NCBI RefSeq assembly: GCF_900100885.1
Contig: NZ_LT629692.1
Location: 124,001 to 188,000 of the forward strand
From: Microbacterium pygmaeum
Lineage (GTDB): Bacteria; Actinomycetota; Actinomycetes; Actinomycetales; Microbacteriaceae
Length of the DNA stretch: 64,000 nt
Direction: 5' to 3'
Part shown: in pieces, positions 55,288 through 63,440 of the stretch
Position numbering within the stretch: the stretch's first letter is position 1
How the letters are laid out: each line of letters begins with the position of its first letter
Position numbers and translations under genes: made by a program
The notes under the pieces: model-generated
The model's database searches: none
Seen by the model: only the letters and a program-made list of their open reading frames with translations
Told to the model about the DNA's origin: nothing

Positions 55288-56156
55288 CCGTCCGAGCCCG
55301 GCCCGCCGGCCGTTTCGGTCGCCGCTGGCGTCAGCTCGCGCACCAGATCACGGGCGAGGTAGCCCAGCCCGACCCGATCGGCAAGGCGGTCGCCCGCCCG
55401 GGCGTGGGTCCAGCTGCCCCGGACAGCCGCCTGTTCCGGTGGCGCTCCCCGTGCGGCGAAGCCGGCGATCGCGCCGGCGAGCACGTCGCCGCTCCCCGAG
55501 GTGGCAAGTCCCGGTCCGCCGGCATCGATGCGCCATGTCGTCCCGTCCGCGGCGGCGATCGTCCCGTAGCAGTTCACGATCGCGTCGAAGCGCCGGGCGA
55601 TCTCGGCGACATCGTCGGCGCGATCCTCGGTCCGGTCATCGGCGAGATCGCGCCCCAGCAGGATCGCGGCCTCCTCGGCGTTCGGGTTGAGGATCAGTGT
55701 CGCCGGCAGGAGCTCACGCGGGATCCGGGGCAGGATGCCGAGGGCGAACGCGTCGAGGACGAGGCATCCGATCCCGCAATCGGCGACCGCCAGCACCGTC
55801 CCTCGGGTCTGCTCCGGGTCGTCGAAGCCGGGCCCGACGAGTACCGCGTCCGCGCCGGCCAGCTCGTCGCGCGCAGGCTGGCCGATCGCCGCTGTCGCGC
55901 GCTCGGGGAGCGCGAAGATCGCAGCCTCGGGGATCGCGATGCCGATCTGCGCATCGATCGAACCGGGGACGACGAGCCCGAGCCGGCCCGCACCGACCCG
56001 GAGTGCCGCTTCACCCGCCAGCAGGACCGCACCCGGAGCCCGGCGGGAGCCGCCGACGACCATGACACGCCCGCGCGTCTTCTTCGAATCGCCCGGATCC
56101 GGGAGCCCCCAGCGGCGCAGCAGCGCTGCGTCCGCCCGTTCACTCCGGTTCGACAT
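55284..56156 (-). CDS. nnrD: ADP-dependent (S)-NAD(P)H-hydrate dehydratase
   Basis: 290 aa. The ribokinase-like fold is shown by RVMVVGGSRRAPGAVLLAGEAALRVGAG, DAVLVGPGFDD and NPNAEEAAILLGR. The ATP/ADP site GSGDVLAGAIAGFAARG is close to the consensus GTGDVLAG. It restores damaged, hydrated NADH and NADPH. The NnrE epimerase domain is absent and must be elsewhere. Its start overlaps the end of the phosphatase gene by 17 nt. Confidence 0.92.
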   Translation of the reverse strand: MSNRSERADAALLRRWGLPDPGDSKKTRGRVMVVGGSRRAPGAVLLAGEAALRVGAGRLGLVVPGSIDAQIGIAIPEAAIFALPERATAAIGQPARDELAGADAVLVGPGFDDPEQTRGTVLAVADCGIGCLVLDAFALGILPRIPRELLPATLILNPNAEEAAILLGRDLADDRTEDRADDVAEIARRFDAIVNCYGTIAAADGTTWRIDAGGPGLATSGSGDVLAGAIAGFAARGAPPEQAAVRGSWTHARAGDRLADRVGLGYLARDLVRELTPAATETAGGPGSDG

Positions 56157-56877
56157 CGGGGTTCCCGGGGTGGACGGTGACGGGCGCCCCCTCGCGCTGG
56201 AGGTGCTCGATCGAGGAGAATTCGGCCAGGTCCCAGCCGGCGTCGGTGCGCACGACGTGCGTCACCGAGGCGTTCAAGACGGTGTGGGACGCCGCGAATT
56301 CCAGCAGCGATTCCTCCTCCAACGGAAGCAGGAGGTACAGCAGCAGCATGACGACGGCGTCGTGCGCGACGACCAGCACGCTCGTGGCGGGGCTGTCCGG
56401 CGCCGCTTCGGTGGCATCGCGCAGGAACGACCGCAGCCGGAGTGCGACATCAGCCCATGACTCGCCGCCCGGCGGCCGATGGTAGAACTTGCCGAGGCGA
56501 CGCCGCCGTTCGCCTTCGCCTGGCTGCAGATGCTCGACGCCGCGGCGGGTGAGGAGGTCCAGGACCCCCAGCTCCCGATCACGCAGGCGCTCATCCACGA
56601 TGACGGTCGTGGCGGATGCCTCGTCCCCCAGCGCCAGTGCGAGCGTCTGGCGCGCCCGGACGTAGGGCGAGGCCCAGTAGACGTCGATGGCGTGGCGATG
56701 CGCGTCGAGCCACGTGCCGAGCGCTTCGGCCTGCTCCTGCCCGGTCTCGGACAGCGGCACGTCCGCGTCGCGCAGCTCGATCGGGATCACATCGAGGCCT
56801 TCGCGTTCGGCACGGGTGGCCGCGGCGTTCGCGACGCTCTCACCGTGCCGGACGAGCCACATCTCGGTTACCGGCAT
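56140..56877 (-). CDS. Histidine phosphatase family protein
   Basis: 245 aa from ATG 56877, with TAGTCT (56884-56889, minus) 6 nt upstream. The phosphohistidine motif is LVRHGESVANA; a second His is in VVAHDAVVMLLLY and the Glu in DRELGVLDLL. Such enzymes dephosphorylate sugar phosphates, phosphoglycerate or proteins; the substrate here is open. It is first in the operon with nnrD. Confidence 0.9.
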   Translation of the reverse strand: MPVTEMWLVRHGESVANAAATRAEREGLDVIPIELRDADVPLSETGQEQAEALGTWLDAHRHAIDVYWASPYVRARQTLALALGDEASATTVIVDERLRDRELGVLDLLTRRGVEHLQPGEGERRRRLGKFYHRPPGGESWADVALRLRSFLRDATEAAPDSPATSVLVVAHDAVVMLLLYLLLPLEEESLLEFAASHTVLNASVTHVVRTDAGWDLAEFSSIEHLQREGAPVTVHPGNPDVEPE

Positions 56878-56949
56878 CGCCTCAGACTAGGAGCCGCCTG
56901 CACCCCGCGACAGCGCTTGACAAAGCACCCGCCCGGCCTGGGGCGGCGG

Positions 56950-57729
56950 CTACGCCGTGGGGAAGATCTGACCGATCGGCTCGCGCTTCTCGGCCTGGAA
57001 CCGGTCCTCGGTGCGACCGCGCGCCCAGTACCCGGACAGCGACACCTGTGCCCGCTCGAGCCCGCGCTCATCGAACAGCGACCTGCGCAGCGCCTTCATC
57101 GACTCGCGCTCGCCGTGTGCGAAGACGTCCACGCGGCCGTCCCGCCAGGCGAGCTGGCGGACGGCGTCCGCCAGCCGGTCGGTGTCGTGGGCGGGGTCGA
57201 TGATCCAGCGCTGCTCGATTCCCTCCGGCGCCTGGAGGTCGAGGATTGCGTCTTCGGACTCGACCTCGAGGATCGTCACCCCCGCGGCATCCGCCGGCAG
57301 TGCTTCCAGCGCCGCGCTGATCGCGGGTAGCGCCGACAGGTCGCCGACGAACAGGTACCAGTCGGCATCGGCGTTCGGTGCGTACCCGCCGCCCGGCCCG
57401 AACAGGCTGATCGTCGCGCCCGGCTCGGCCGATGCCGCCCAGGGGCCGGCGAGCCCCTCATCGCCGTGCACCACGAAATCGACGTCCATCGTGCCCGCGT
57501 CCGCATCGACCGACCGCACCGTGTACGTGCGGGTGACCTGGTGCCCGTCGGGGTCGGTGAAGGCGATCTTGACGTACTTGTCGGTCTCCGGACGATCCTC
57601 GAACGCCGCGAACCCTGCGCCGCCGAGCGTCACGCGCATCAGCTGCGGACTCAGTCGCGCGGTGGCGATCACGTCGAGGTCGATGGACGGCCGAGGGGCG
57701 CGGGGAGACGTGCGGGATGCGAGTGCCAC
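56950..57729 (-). CDS. Siderophore-interacting protein (ferric-siderophore reductase type)
   Basis: 259 aa from GTG 57729. FAD site: RTYTVRSVD (RxYT[VL]R), and NAD(P)H region: WYLFVGDLSALPAISAALEALP. The C-terminal SIP domain includes YWARGRTEDRFQAEK. It reduces Fe3+ in siderophore complexes after uptake. Its -10 box overlaps the stop codon of the broken hydrolase gene upstream. No siderophore transporter is in the window. Confidence 0.92.
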   Translation of the reverse strand: MALASRTSPRAPRPSIDLDVIATARLSPQLMRVTLGGAGFAAFEDRPETDKYVKIAFTDPDGHQVTRTYTVRSVDADAGTMDVDFVVHGDEGLAGPWAASAEPGATISLFGPGGGYAPNADADWYLFVGDLSALPAISAALEALPADAAGVTILEVESEDAILDLQAPEGIEQRWIIDPAHDTDRLADAVRQLAWRDGRVDVFAHGERESMKALRRSLFDERGLERAQVSLSGYWARGRTEDRFQAEKREPIGQIFPTA

Positions 57730-57735
57730 CCCCTC

Positions 57736-57741
57736 ACGCTA
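57736..57741 (-). promoter_or_regulatory. -10 box TAGCGT overlapping the hydrolase stop codon
   Basis: On the minus strand TAGCGT contains the TAG stop of the hydrolase (57739-57741) and ends 6 nt before GTG 57729. Confidence 0.5.
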
Positions 57742-58659
57742 CCCGCCGAAAGGACCGCCCAGCCGCGATCGGGCGAAGGCGCCGAACTCCGAGAGCGCCC
57801 GGCGCGCTTCGCTCAGCACCGCATTCCACAACGGGAATGCGTGGATCATGAGCGGGTAGGTCTGCAGCGTCACCGCGGCGCCCGCCAGGCCGGCGGCACG
57901 GGCGAGGCGCACCGCGTCGTCGAGCAGCGTTTCGTCGGTGCCCACCTGGATCAGCGTCGGCGGCAGGCCCGCGAGGTCCGCGAACAGCGGCGAGACCAGC
58001 GGATCGGTACGACCCGATGCATGTGGGACTTACGCGGCGGCGAGCTCCGCCAGGTACGCCCGGTGCAGGAGCGGATCGACCGCGTCCTTCAGATCGAGAC
58101 TCTCGCCCGACAGCGTCAGATCCGTCCACGGCGATACGAGCCACAGGGCGGCCGGCCCGGGCTCGCCGGCATCGCGCAACCGCTGCCAGACGGCGAGCAC
58201 CAGACCCCCGCCGGCGCTGTCGCCGCCGAGCACGATGCGATCAGCGTCGAGGCCGCTCGCGCGCAACCAGTCCCACGCGCGGACCGCGTCGTCCACGGCG
58301 GTCGGGAACGGATACTCCGGCGACCGGCGGTACTCGACGGCGAGCGTGCGGATGCCGGCCGCTCGGCCGGCCTCCGTGACCATGCTGCGGTGACTGAGGA
58401 TCGACCCGGAGGCATACCCGCCACCGTGGAAGAAGAGCAGGGCGCTGCCGTCGTCGGCATCCGGAGCGAGCGACCATTCACCGGTGAGGCCGTCGACATC
58501 GACCGCCGTGAGCCGGATGTCCGTCGCGATCGGCCACGCCGAACCGACCTCGTCGATCCGCGCGCGGCGCTGCTCCCAGCCGACCGGGCGCGGCTTCGAG
58601 CCGAGCATCTCGCGCACGGCGCCGATTCCCCCATCGGCGCCCGGTGGCACATCCCCCAC
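57739..58659 (-). pseudogene. Alpha/beta hydrolase (esterase) gene interrupted by one in-frame TAA
   Basis: The frame from GTG 58659 (AGGAGG upstream) encodes an HSL-type esterase: LLFFHGGGYASGS (oxyanion), LGGDSAGGGLVLAV (nucleophile) and PWTDLTL. It meets TAA at 58030-58032, then continues in the same frame as VPHASGRTDPLVSPLFADL, GLPPTLIQVGTDETL (catalytic Asp) and TYPLMIHAFPLW (catalytic His), ending at 57739. Restoring TAC (Tyr) would give a normal protein of about 305 aa. As read, the product stops after about 209 residues and lacks Asp and His, so it should be inactive. Recent nonsense mutation, readthrough or a base-call error are all possible. Confidence 0.85.
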
Positions 58660-58695
58660 GGCGTCCTCCTCGCATTTCCAGGATAGGGCCCGGTG

Positions 58696-58716
58696 GGGGC
58701 CTTGCCGCAAGGCCCC
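58696..58716. promoter_or_regulatory. Rifamycin-associated element-like palindrome upstream of helR
   Basis: Perfect 9-bp arms GGGGCCTTG and CAAGGCCCC around a CCG spacer lie 24 nt before the helR start. This closely resembles, from memory, the rifamycin-associated element found upstream of rifamycin-inducible resistance genes in actinobacteria. It overlaps the expected -35 region of a CATACT (58727-58732) promoter. Confidence 0.75.
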
Positions 58717-58740
58717 GGGTCGAGCGCATACTTGTCCGTC

Positions 58741-60897
58741 GTGACCGATCCCCTCCATGTCTTCGACCTCGATCCGCAGGTGGCGGCCAAGGCCGACCCG
58801 GCGCTGATCGCCGCCGACGAAGCGCATTTCGCGTTGCTGTCCGCGACCCTGGACCAGACCGTCGCCGAGGTGATCCGGCGCCGCGACGAAGCGCTCGCTC
58901 AGCCGGGCGGCACCGGCCAGGAGGCGATGGACCGCGACCTCGAGGTGCGCCGCCTCTCGACCCGGCTGAGCACGCTCCGCCGCTTCGGACTGGATCTGTG
59001 TCTCGGCAAGATGGTGTTCGCCGATGATCGCGAGCCGGTGTACATCGGACGCATCGGGCTCACGGACGCCTCGAACTCCAGCATCCTCCGCGACTGGCGA
59101 TCCCCCGCCGCCGAGCCGTTCTTCGGGGCGACCCACGCGAATCCGATGGGACTGCTCAGCCGCCGCCGGTATCGCTGGCACGGCGGGCGCATCCACGACT
59201 ACTGGGACGAGGTGTTCACCGCCGAAGGTCTCGCCGGTACGGCAGCGCTCGATGATCAGTCCGCGTTCCTGGCCAGTCTCGGCAGCACCCGCTCGGAGCG
59301 GATGCGCGATGTGCTCTCCACGATTCAGGCGGATCAGGATGCCATCATCCGGGCGCCGTCGCCTGGGACGCTCGTCGTGGACGGCGGACCCGGCACGGGA
59401 AAGACCGTGGTGGCGCTGCACCGCGCGGCCTACCTGCTGTACTCCGACCCGCGTGTGGACCGCCGTCGTGGTGGGGTGCTGTTCGTCGGGCCGCACGAAC
59501 CCTACCTCGCGTACGTCTCCGACATCCTCCCGGGGCTCAGCGAGGACGGCGTGGAGCTGTGCACACTGCGCGATCTGGTGCCGGAGGGTGCTGCCGCCGT
59601 CGCGGAAGCGGATACGGAGGTGGTGCGGCTGAAGTCGAGCGCGCGCATGATCGCGGCGATCGAACCGGCGGTCGGCCTCTACGAGGAGCCGCCGACGGTC
59701 CGCCTCCGCGTCGAGACCCCGTGGCTGGATCTGGAGATCGGACCCGAGGAGTGGACCGAAGCGTTCCAGGCCGCCGAGTCCGGCGTCCCGCACAACGAAG
59801 CCCGCGACGACGTGCTCGAGGCCCTGCTGGACATCCTCCTCGACAGCGCGACGGATCAGACGGCGGGCGGGGTCCCGCTCGCTGCCCTCCGCCGCTCTCT
59901 GCTGGCCGACGACGGGCTCATGCGCACCTTCAACCGGGCGTGGCCGCTGCTGGAGGCCGACTACGTCGTCGGCACGCTGTGGTCGGTGCCCGCCTACCTG
60001 CGTCGCTGCGCTCCCTGGCTCGGGCCGGACGAGGTGCGGGTGCTGCAGCGCGCCGAGGGCAGCGCCTGGACGGACGCGGACCTGCCGCTGCTGGATGCCG
60101 CGCGCCTTCGACTCGGTGACGCCGAGGCGACGGTGCGCCGACGCCGGCGGGAGGCGCGTCAGGCCGCCGAGCGGGCGGAGATGGCGGAGGTCATCGAGCA
60201 CCTGATCGCCGCGGATGACTCCGAGATGCAGGTCATGTCGATGCTGCGCAGGGACGACTTCCAGTACACGCTGATCGACGGCGCCGGCGAGCCGGACGTG
60301 CGCGCCCCCCGCTTCGCCGGGCCGTTCGCCCACATCGTCGTCGACGAAGCGCAGGAGATGACCGACGCGCAGTGGCAGATGCTGCTGCTGCGATGCCCGA
60401 CGCGCAGCTTCACGGTGGTCGGCGACCGCGCCCAGGCCCGGCACGGCTTCACGCGGACGTGGGAGGAGCGCCTCACGTCGGCGGGACTCGACCGGATCAC
60501 GCGGGCCCCGTTGACGGTCAACTACCGGACTCCCGAAGAGATCATGGCCGAGGCGGAACCCGTCATCCGGGCGGCGATCCCCGATGCGAACGTCCCCACC
60601 TCGATCCGCGGGAGCGGGCTGCCCGTCCGACGCGGCGCGATCGACGAACTCGGCGCGGTGCTCGGCGAATGGGAGTCCCGGCACCCGGACGCGATCGCGT
60701 GCGTGATCGGAAGCCGATCCTTCGTCGCCCGGCCGCGCGTGCGCTCGCTGACACCGGAATCGGCGAAGGGGCTCGAGTTCGATCTGGTGGTGCTGGTCGA
60801 CCCGGATGCGTTCGGCGACGGCATCGAAGGCGCGGTGGATCGCTACGTCTCGATGACGCGCGCGACGCAGCAGCTCGTCATCCTCACGTCGCCCTGA
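58741..60897 (+). CDS. helR: RNA polymerase recycling motor ATPase HelR (HelD-like, rifamycin resistance)
   Basis: 718 aa from GTG 58741. It is a UvrD/Rep-like superfamily 1 ATPase: Walker A in DGGPGTGKTVVALHRAAYLLY (cut here at its core, about residue 216), Walker B in HIVVDEAQEM, later motifs in VVGDRAQARHGF, TVNYRTPEEI and YVSMTRATQQLVI. The N-terminal 180 residues contain a helical arm that in HelD proteins enters the RNA polymerase channel, and RDWRSPAAEPFF. HelR displaces rifamycins from RNA polymerase and recycles stalled enzyme. The upstream palindrome suggests induction by rifamycin. With arr this is the second rifamycin-resistance gene in the window. Confidence 0.9.
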   Translation: MTDPLHVFDLDPQVAAKADPALIAADEAHFALLSATLDQTVAEVIRRRDEALAQPGGTGQEAMDRDLEVRRLSTRLSTLRRFGLDLCLGKMVFADDREPVYIGRIGLTDASNSSILRDWRSPAAEPFFGATHANPMGLLSRRRYRWHGGRIHDYWDEVFTAEGLAGTAALDDQSAFLASLGSTRSERMRDVLSTIQADQDAIIRAPSPGTLVVDGGPGTGKTVVALHRAAYLLYSDPRVDRRRGGVLFVGPHEPYLAYVSDILPGLSEDGVELCTLRDLVPEGAAAVAEADTEVVRLKSSARMIAAIEPAVGLYEEPPTVRLRVETPWLDLEIGPEEWTEAFQAAESGVPHNEARDDVLEALLDILLDSATDQTAGGVPLAALRRSLLADDGLMRTFNRAWPLLEADYVVGTLWSVPAYLRRCAPWLGPDEVRVLQRAEGSAWTDADLPLLDAARLRLGDAEATVRRRRREARQAAERAEMAEVIEHLIAADDSEMQVMSMLRRDDFQYTLIDGAGEPDVRAPRFAGPFAHIVVDEAQEMTDAQWQMLLLRCPTRSFTVVGDRAQARHGFTRTWEERLTSAGLDRITRAPLTVNYRTPEEIMAEAEPVIRAAIPDANVPTSIRGSGLPVRRGAIDELGAVLGEWESRHPDAIACVIGSRSFVARPRVRSLTPESAKGLEFDLVVLVDPDAFGDGIEGAVDRYVSMTRATQQLVILTSP

Positions 60898-60912
60898 CCG
60901 GGCGGCGCGCAG

Positions 60913-61899
60913 CTACCAGGCGTACGCCTCGGGCGCCTGTCCGCCCGGGCCGGGGAACAGTTCGTCGAGGCTGCGCAGGTCGTCCTCGCTGAGGTGGATC
61001 TCCAGCGCGGTGACCGCGGATTCGAGCTGCTCGACGGTGCGGGGCCCGATGATCGGCCCTGTCACGCCCGGCTGGTGCAGCAGCCACGCCAGACCGAGTG
61101 CCGACGGCGTCCAGCCGCGCTCTCGCGCGAAGGAGTCGTAGGCGTCCAGCTGTTCCTGGCGCTCCGCGCGCGCCGAGCTCACCCGCTCGGTGTTCGATCG
61201 CGCCTTCGCATCGTTCGACCCGCCGCTGAGGAGTCCACCGGCCAGCGGCGACCACGGCAGGATGCCGAGACCGTAGTGCTGCGCGGCGGGCAGGACCTCG
61301 AGCTCGATGGATCGCTGCGTCAGGTTGTAGAGCGACTGCTCGCTCACGAGCCCCAGGAAGTGGCGCTGCTGCGCGACCTCGTTGGCCTGGGCGATGTTCC
61401 ACGCGGCGAAGTTGGAGCTGCCGGTGTACACGACCTCGCCACGGGCGACGAGCGTCTCCATCGACTGCCACAGCTCTGGCCACGAGATGTGCCGGTCGAT
61501 GTGATGGAACTGGTAGAGGTCGATGCGGTCCGTCTGCAGGCGCCGCAGCGAGCCGATCGCCTCTCGCCGCACCTGCCACGCCGACGCGCCGCGAGCGTTC
61601 ACGACATCGCCGTCGGGCGTCGGGTCGACCATCGGCGAGTGCACCTTCGTCGCCAGGACCACGTCATCGCGCACGCCAGGGCGTGCCGCGAACCAGCGGC
61701 CGATGATCTCCTCGGTGGCGCCCCTGCCGCCCGACCCGCCGTAGCCGTTCGCCGTGTCGATGAAGTTGATGCCCAGCTCGATCGCACGGTCGAGGATCGC
61801 GAACGAATCCTCCTCAGTGGTGCGGTCGCCGAAGTTCATCGTGCCCAGCACGATGCGCGAGACGGAGGTTCCGGTGCGTCCGAGGTACGTGTAGTCCAT
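60913..61899 (-). CDS. Aldo/keto reductase
   Basis: 328 aa from ATG 61899, which gives the usual MDYTYLGRTGTSVS start; GTG 61914 and ATG 61908 are alternatives. The catalytic set is Asp/Tyr in DTANGYG, Lys in ATKVHSP and His in QFHHIDRH. The NADPH site includes SSNFAAWNIA and GPIIGPRTVEQLE. It reduces aldehydes or ketones; the substrate is unknown. It is convergent with helR, 15 nt apart. Confidence 0.92.
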   Translation of the reverse strand: MDYTYLGRTGTSVSRIVLGTMNFGDRTTEEDSFAILDRAIELGINFIDTANGYGGSGGRGATEEIIGRWFAARPGVRDDVVLATKVHSPMVDPTPDGDVVNARGASAWQVRREAIGSLRRLQTDRIDLYQFHHIDRHISWPELWQSMETLVARGEVVYTGSSNFAAWNIAQANEVAQQRHFLGLVSEQSLYNLTQRSIELEVLPAAQHYGLGILPWSPLAGGLLSGGSNDAKARSNTERVSSARAERQEQLDAYDSFARERGWTPSALGLAWLLHQPGVTGPIIGPRTVEQLESAVTALEIHLSEDDLRSLDELFPGPGGQAPEAYAW

Positions 61900-61971
61900 G
61901 CATCCCATGCTCACACGACCGGGCTCCTCGGCGGCCGGTTTCGGTAACCGATTTCTCAGTCGGGTGTCCGA

Positions 61972-62511
61972 CTACTCCAGCGGGTGGTCGTGGACCGCCG
62001 AGCTGAGGTGCACGCCGTTCAGTTCGAGGTACAGCTGGCGCTCGGTGATCGAGAGCGTCATGGTGTTCCGGCGCTCCAGCGCGGCGACTGCGCCGTCGAC
62101 GAAGCCGGGATCGAAGCTGTGCAGCACGATCGACTCGGACCGGTGGATCCGCTTGCCGACCCACGGCGCCAGCACTTTGGCCGGATCACGGTGCGTGTAC
62201 ACCGTGGTCCGGTCTGCCAGCTTGCTGCCGTAGTGCAGGCGTTCCGCGTCAGGGGCACCCACCTCGATCCACGCCGTGATGCGACCGGTCAGATCGCGGA
62301 TCAGGACGGCCGGCTCGTTCGTCGCCGAGATCCCCTCGCCGAAGACGATGCCATCGTCGAACTCGAGGCAGTACGCCAGCACCCGGGTCATCATGTAAGC
62401 GTCGGTCTCGGACGGATGCCGCGCCGCGCGCAGACTCAGCTCGTCGTAGATCCCGCGGTCGACGTCGGCCAGCTGCACGGCGAACGTGTACATCACTGCG
62501 CCTGCGGCCAT
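61972..62511 (-). CDS. YaeQ family protein
   Basis: 179 aa from ATG 62511; TAGGCT (62520-62525, minus) lies 8 nt upstream. Diagnostic blocks are VQLADVDRGIYDELSLRAARHPSETDAYMMTRVLAYCL (cut: RHPSETD is the key), FGEGISATNEPAV, ITAWIEVGAPDAERL and TVYTH. YaeQ proteins adopt a PD-(D/E)xK-like nuclease fold and have been described as affecting antitermination, but their reaction is unknown. Monocistronic. Confidence 0.88.
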   Translation of the reverse strand: MAAGAVMYTFAVQLADVDRGIYDELSLRAARHPSETDAYMMTRVLAYCLEFDDGIVFGEGISATNEPAVLIRDLTGRITAWIEVGAPDAERLHYGSKLADRTTVYTHRDPAKVLAPWVGKRIHRSESIVLHSFDPGFVDGAVAALERRNTMTLSITERQLYLELNGVHLSSAVHDHPLE

Positions 62512-62658
62512 AGCGCCCGAGCCTACTGCCCCTTGTCGACGACGGATCCCGCAATGCACGCGGAGGGGCGGCTACATGCGCGAGCGGCCTCGGCACCCGC
62601 TTCTGGCACATCCCGTGATCGTCTCGCGGCTGCAGTGCCGCCCTGTAAGAATCGATCC

Positions 62659-63336
62659 GTGAGCATTCTTGCGAACGTCGTGGACGTGTTCGTCGACGAC
62701 AAGGGACAGCATGGCAATCCGCTCGGCATCCTCTGGGCGTCCTCATCGACACGCAAGCAGGAGCAGCAGATCGCGGCCGACCTCGGCTTCAGCGAGACGA
62801 TCTTCATCGACGGCGTCGACGGTGTCGCGACCGCCCGGATCTTCACCCCGACCCAGGAACTGCCTTTCGCCGGGCACCCGACCGTGGGCCTGGCGGCGTG
62901 GCTGCGCAGCAACGGCGACGAGGTGAAGGCGATTCACGTCCCCGCGGGAAGCGTGCGGGTTCGTTTCGACGGCGAACGCACATTCGTCACGGCGATGCCG
63001 GAGTGGACGCCGGCCTTCGAGTTCCAGCAGCTGGATTCGGCCCACGAGCTGCGCGCCGTCGACCCCGATGCGTTCGCGCAGGGGCTGCATTACCTGTGGG
63101 CATGGATCGATGAGGACCAGCACCGGGTGCGGGCGCGCATGTTCGCCCCGGATCTGGGAATCCGCGAGGACGAAGCCACCGGAGCCGCCGCGGTGCGGCT
63201 CAGCGCGGAGCTGGGTCGCGACCTGCAGATCGTGCAGGGACAGGGATCGCTGCTGCACACGCACGTGCGGTATCTCGGCCAGCAGATCGAGGTGGGCGGC
63301 AACGTGTCGGACGCCCGCACGCTCGAGCTGCGCTGA
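62659..63336 (+). CDS. PhzF family isomerase/epimerase-like protein, short form
   Basis: 225 aa from GTG 62659; an AAGAAT box (62647-62652) is 6 nt upstream. Family motifs are VFVDDKGQHGNPLGI, the active-site Glu in LGFSETIFI, ARIFTPTQELPFAGHPTVG and the second-half DEATGAAAVRL. Typical PhzF proteins are 260-300 aa; here the middle part joining the two halves is shortened. It may be an isomerase of small carboxylic acids; no phenazine genes are nearby. Confidence 0.86.
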   Translation: MSILANVVDVFVDDKGQHGNPLGILWASSSTRKQEQQIAADLGFSETIFIDGVDGVATARIFTPTQELPFAGHPTVGLAAWLRSNGDEVKAIHVPAGSVRVRFDGERTFVTAMPEWTPAFEFQQLDSAHELRAVDPDAFAQGLHYLWAWIDEDQHRVRARMFAPDLGIREDEATGAAAVRLSAELGRDLQIVQGQGSLLHTHVRYLGQQIEVGGNVSDARTLELR

Positions 63337-63440
63337 GACACACGCTCTGCCGCGCCACCGGAACCACTGCAGGGGTGGATCACCGGGCCATGGCTGGCGC
63401 CCGCGCCCACCCGTACGCTGGCAGGCGGGAGGGCGGTGGC

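Noticed and set aside
58660..60684. N-terminal extension of the hydrolase frame far into helR on the other strand
   Set aside because: The AGGAGG-GTG start at 58659 is adequate, and the upstream part is antisense to helR with no esterase features.
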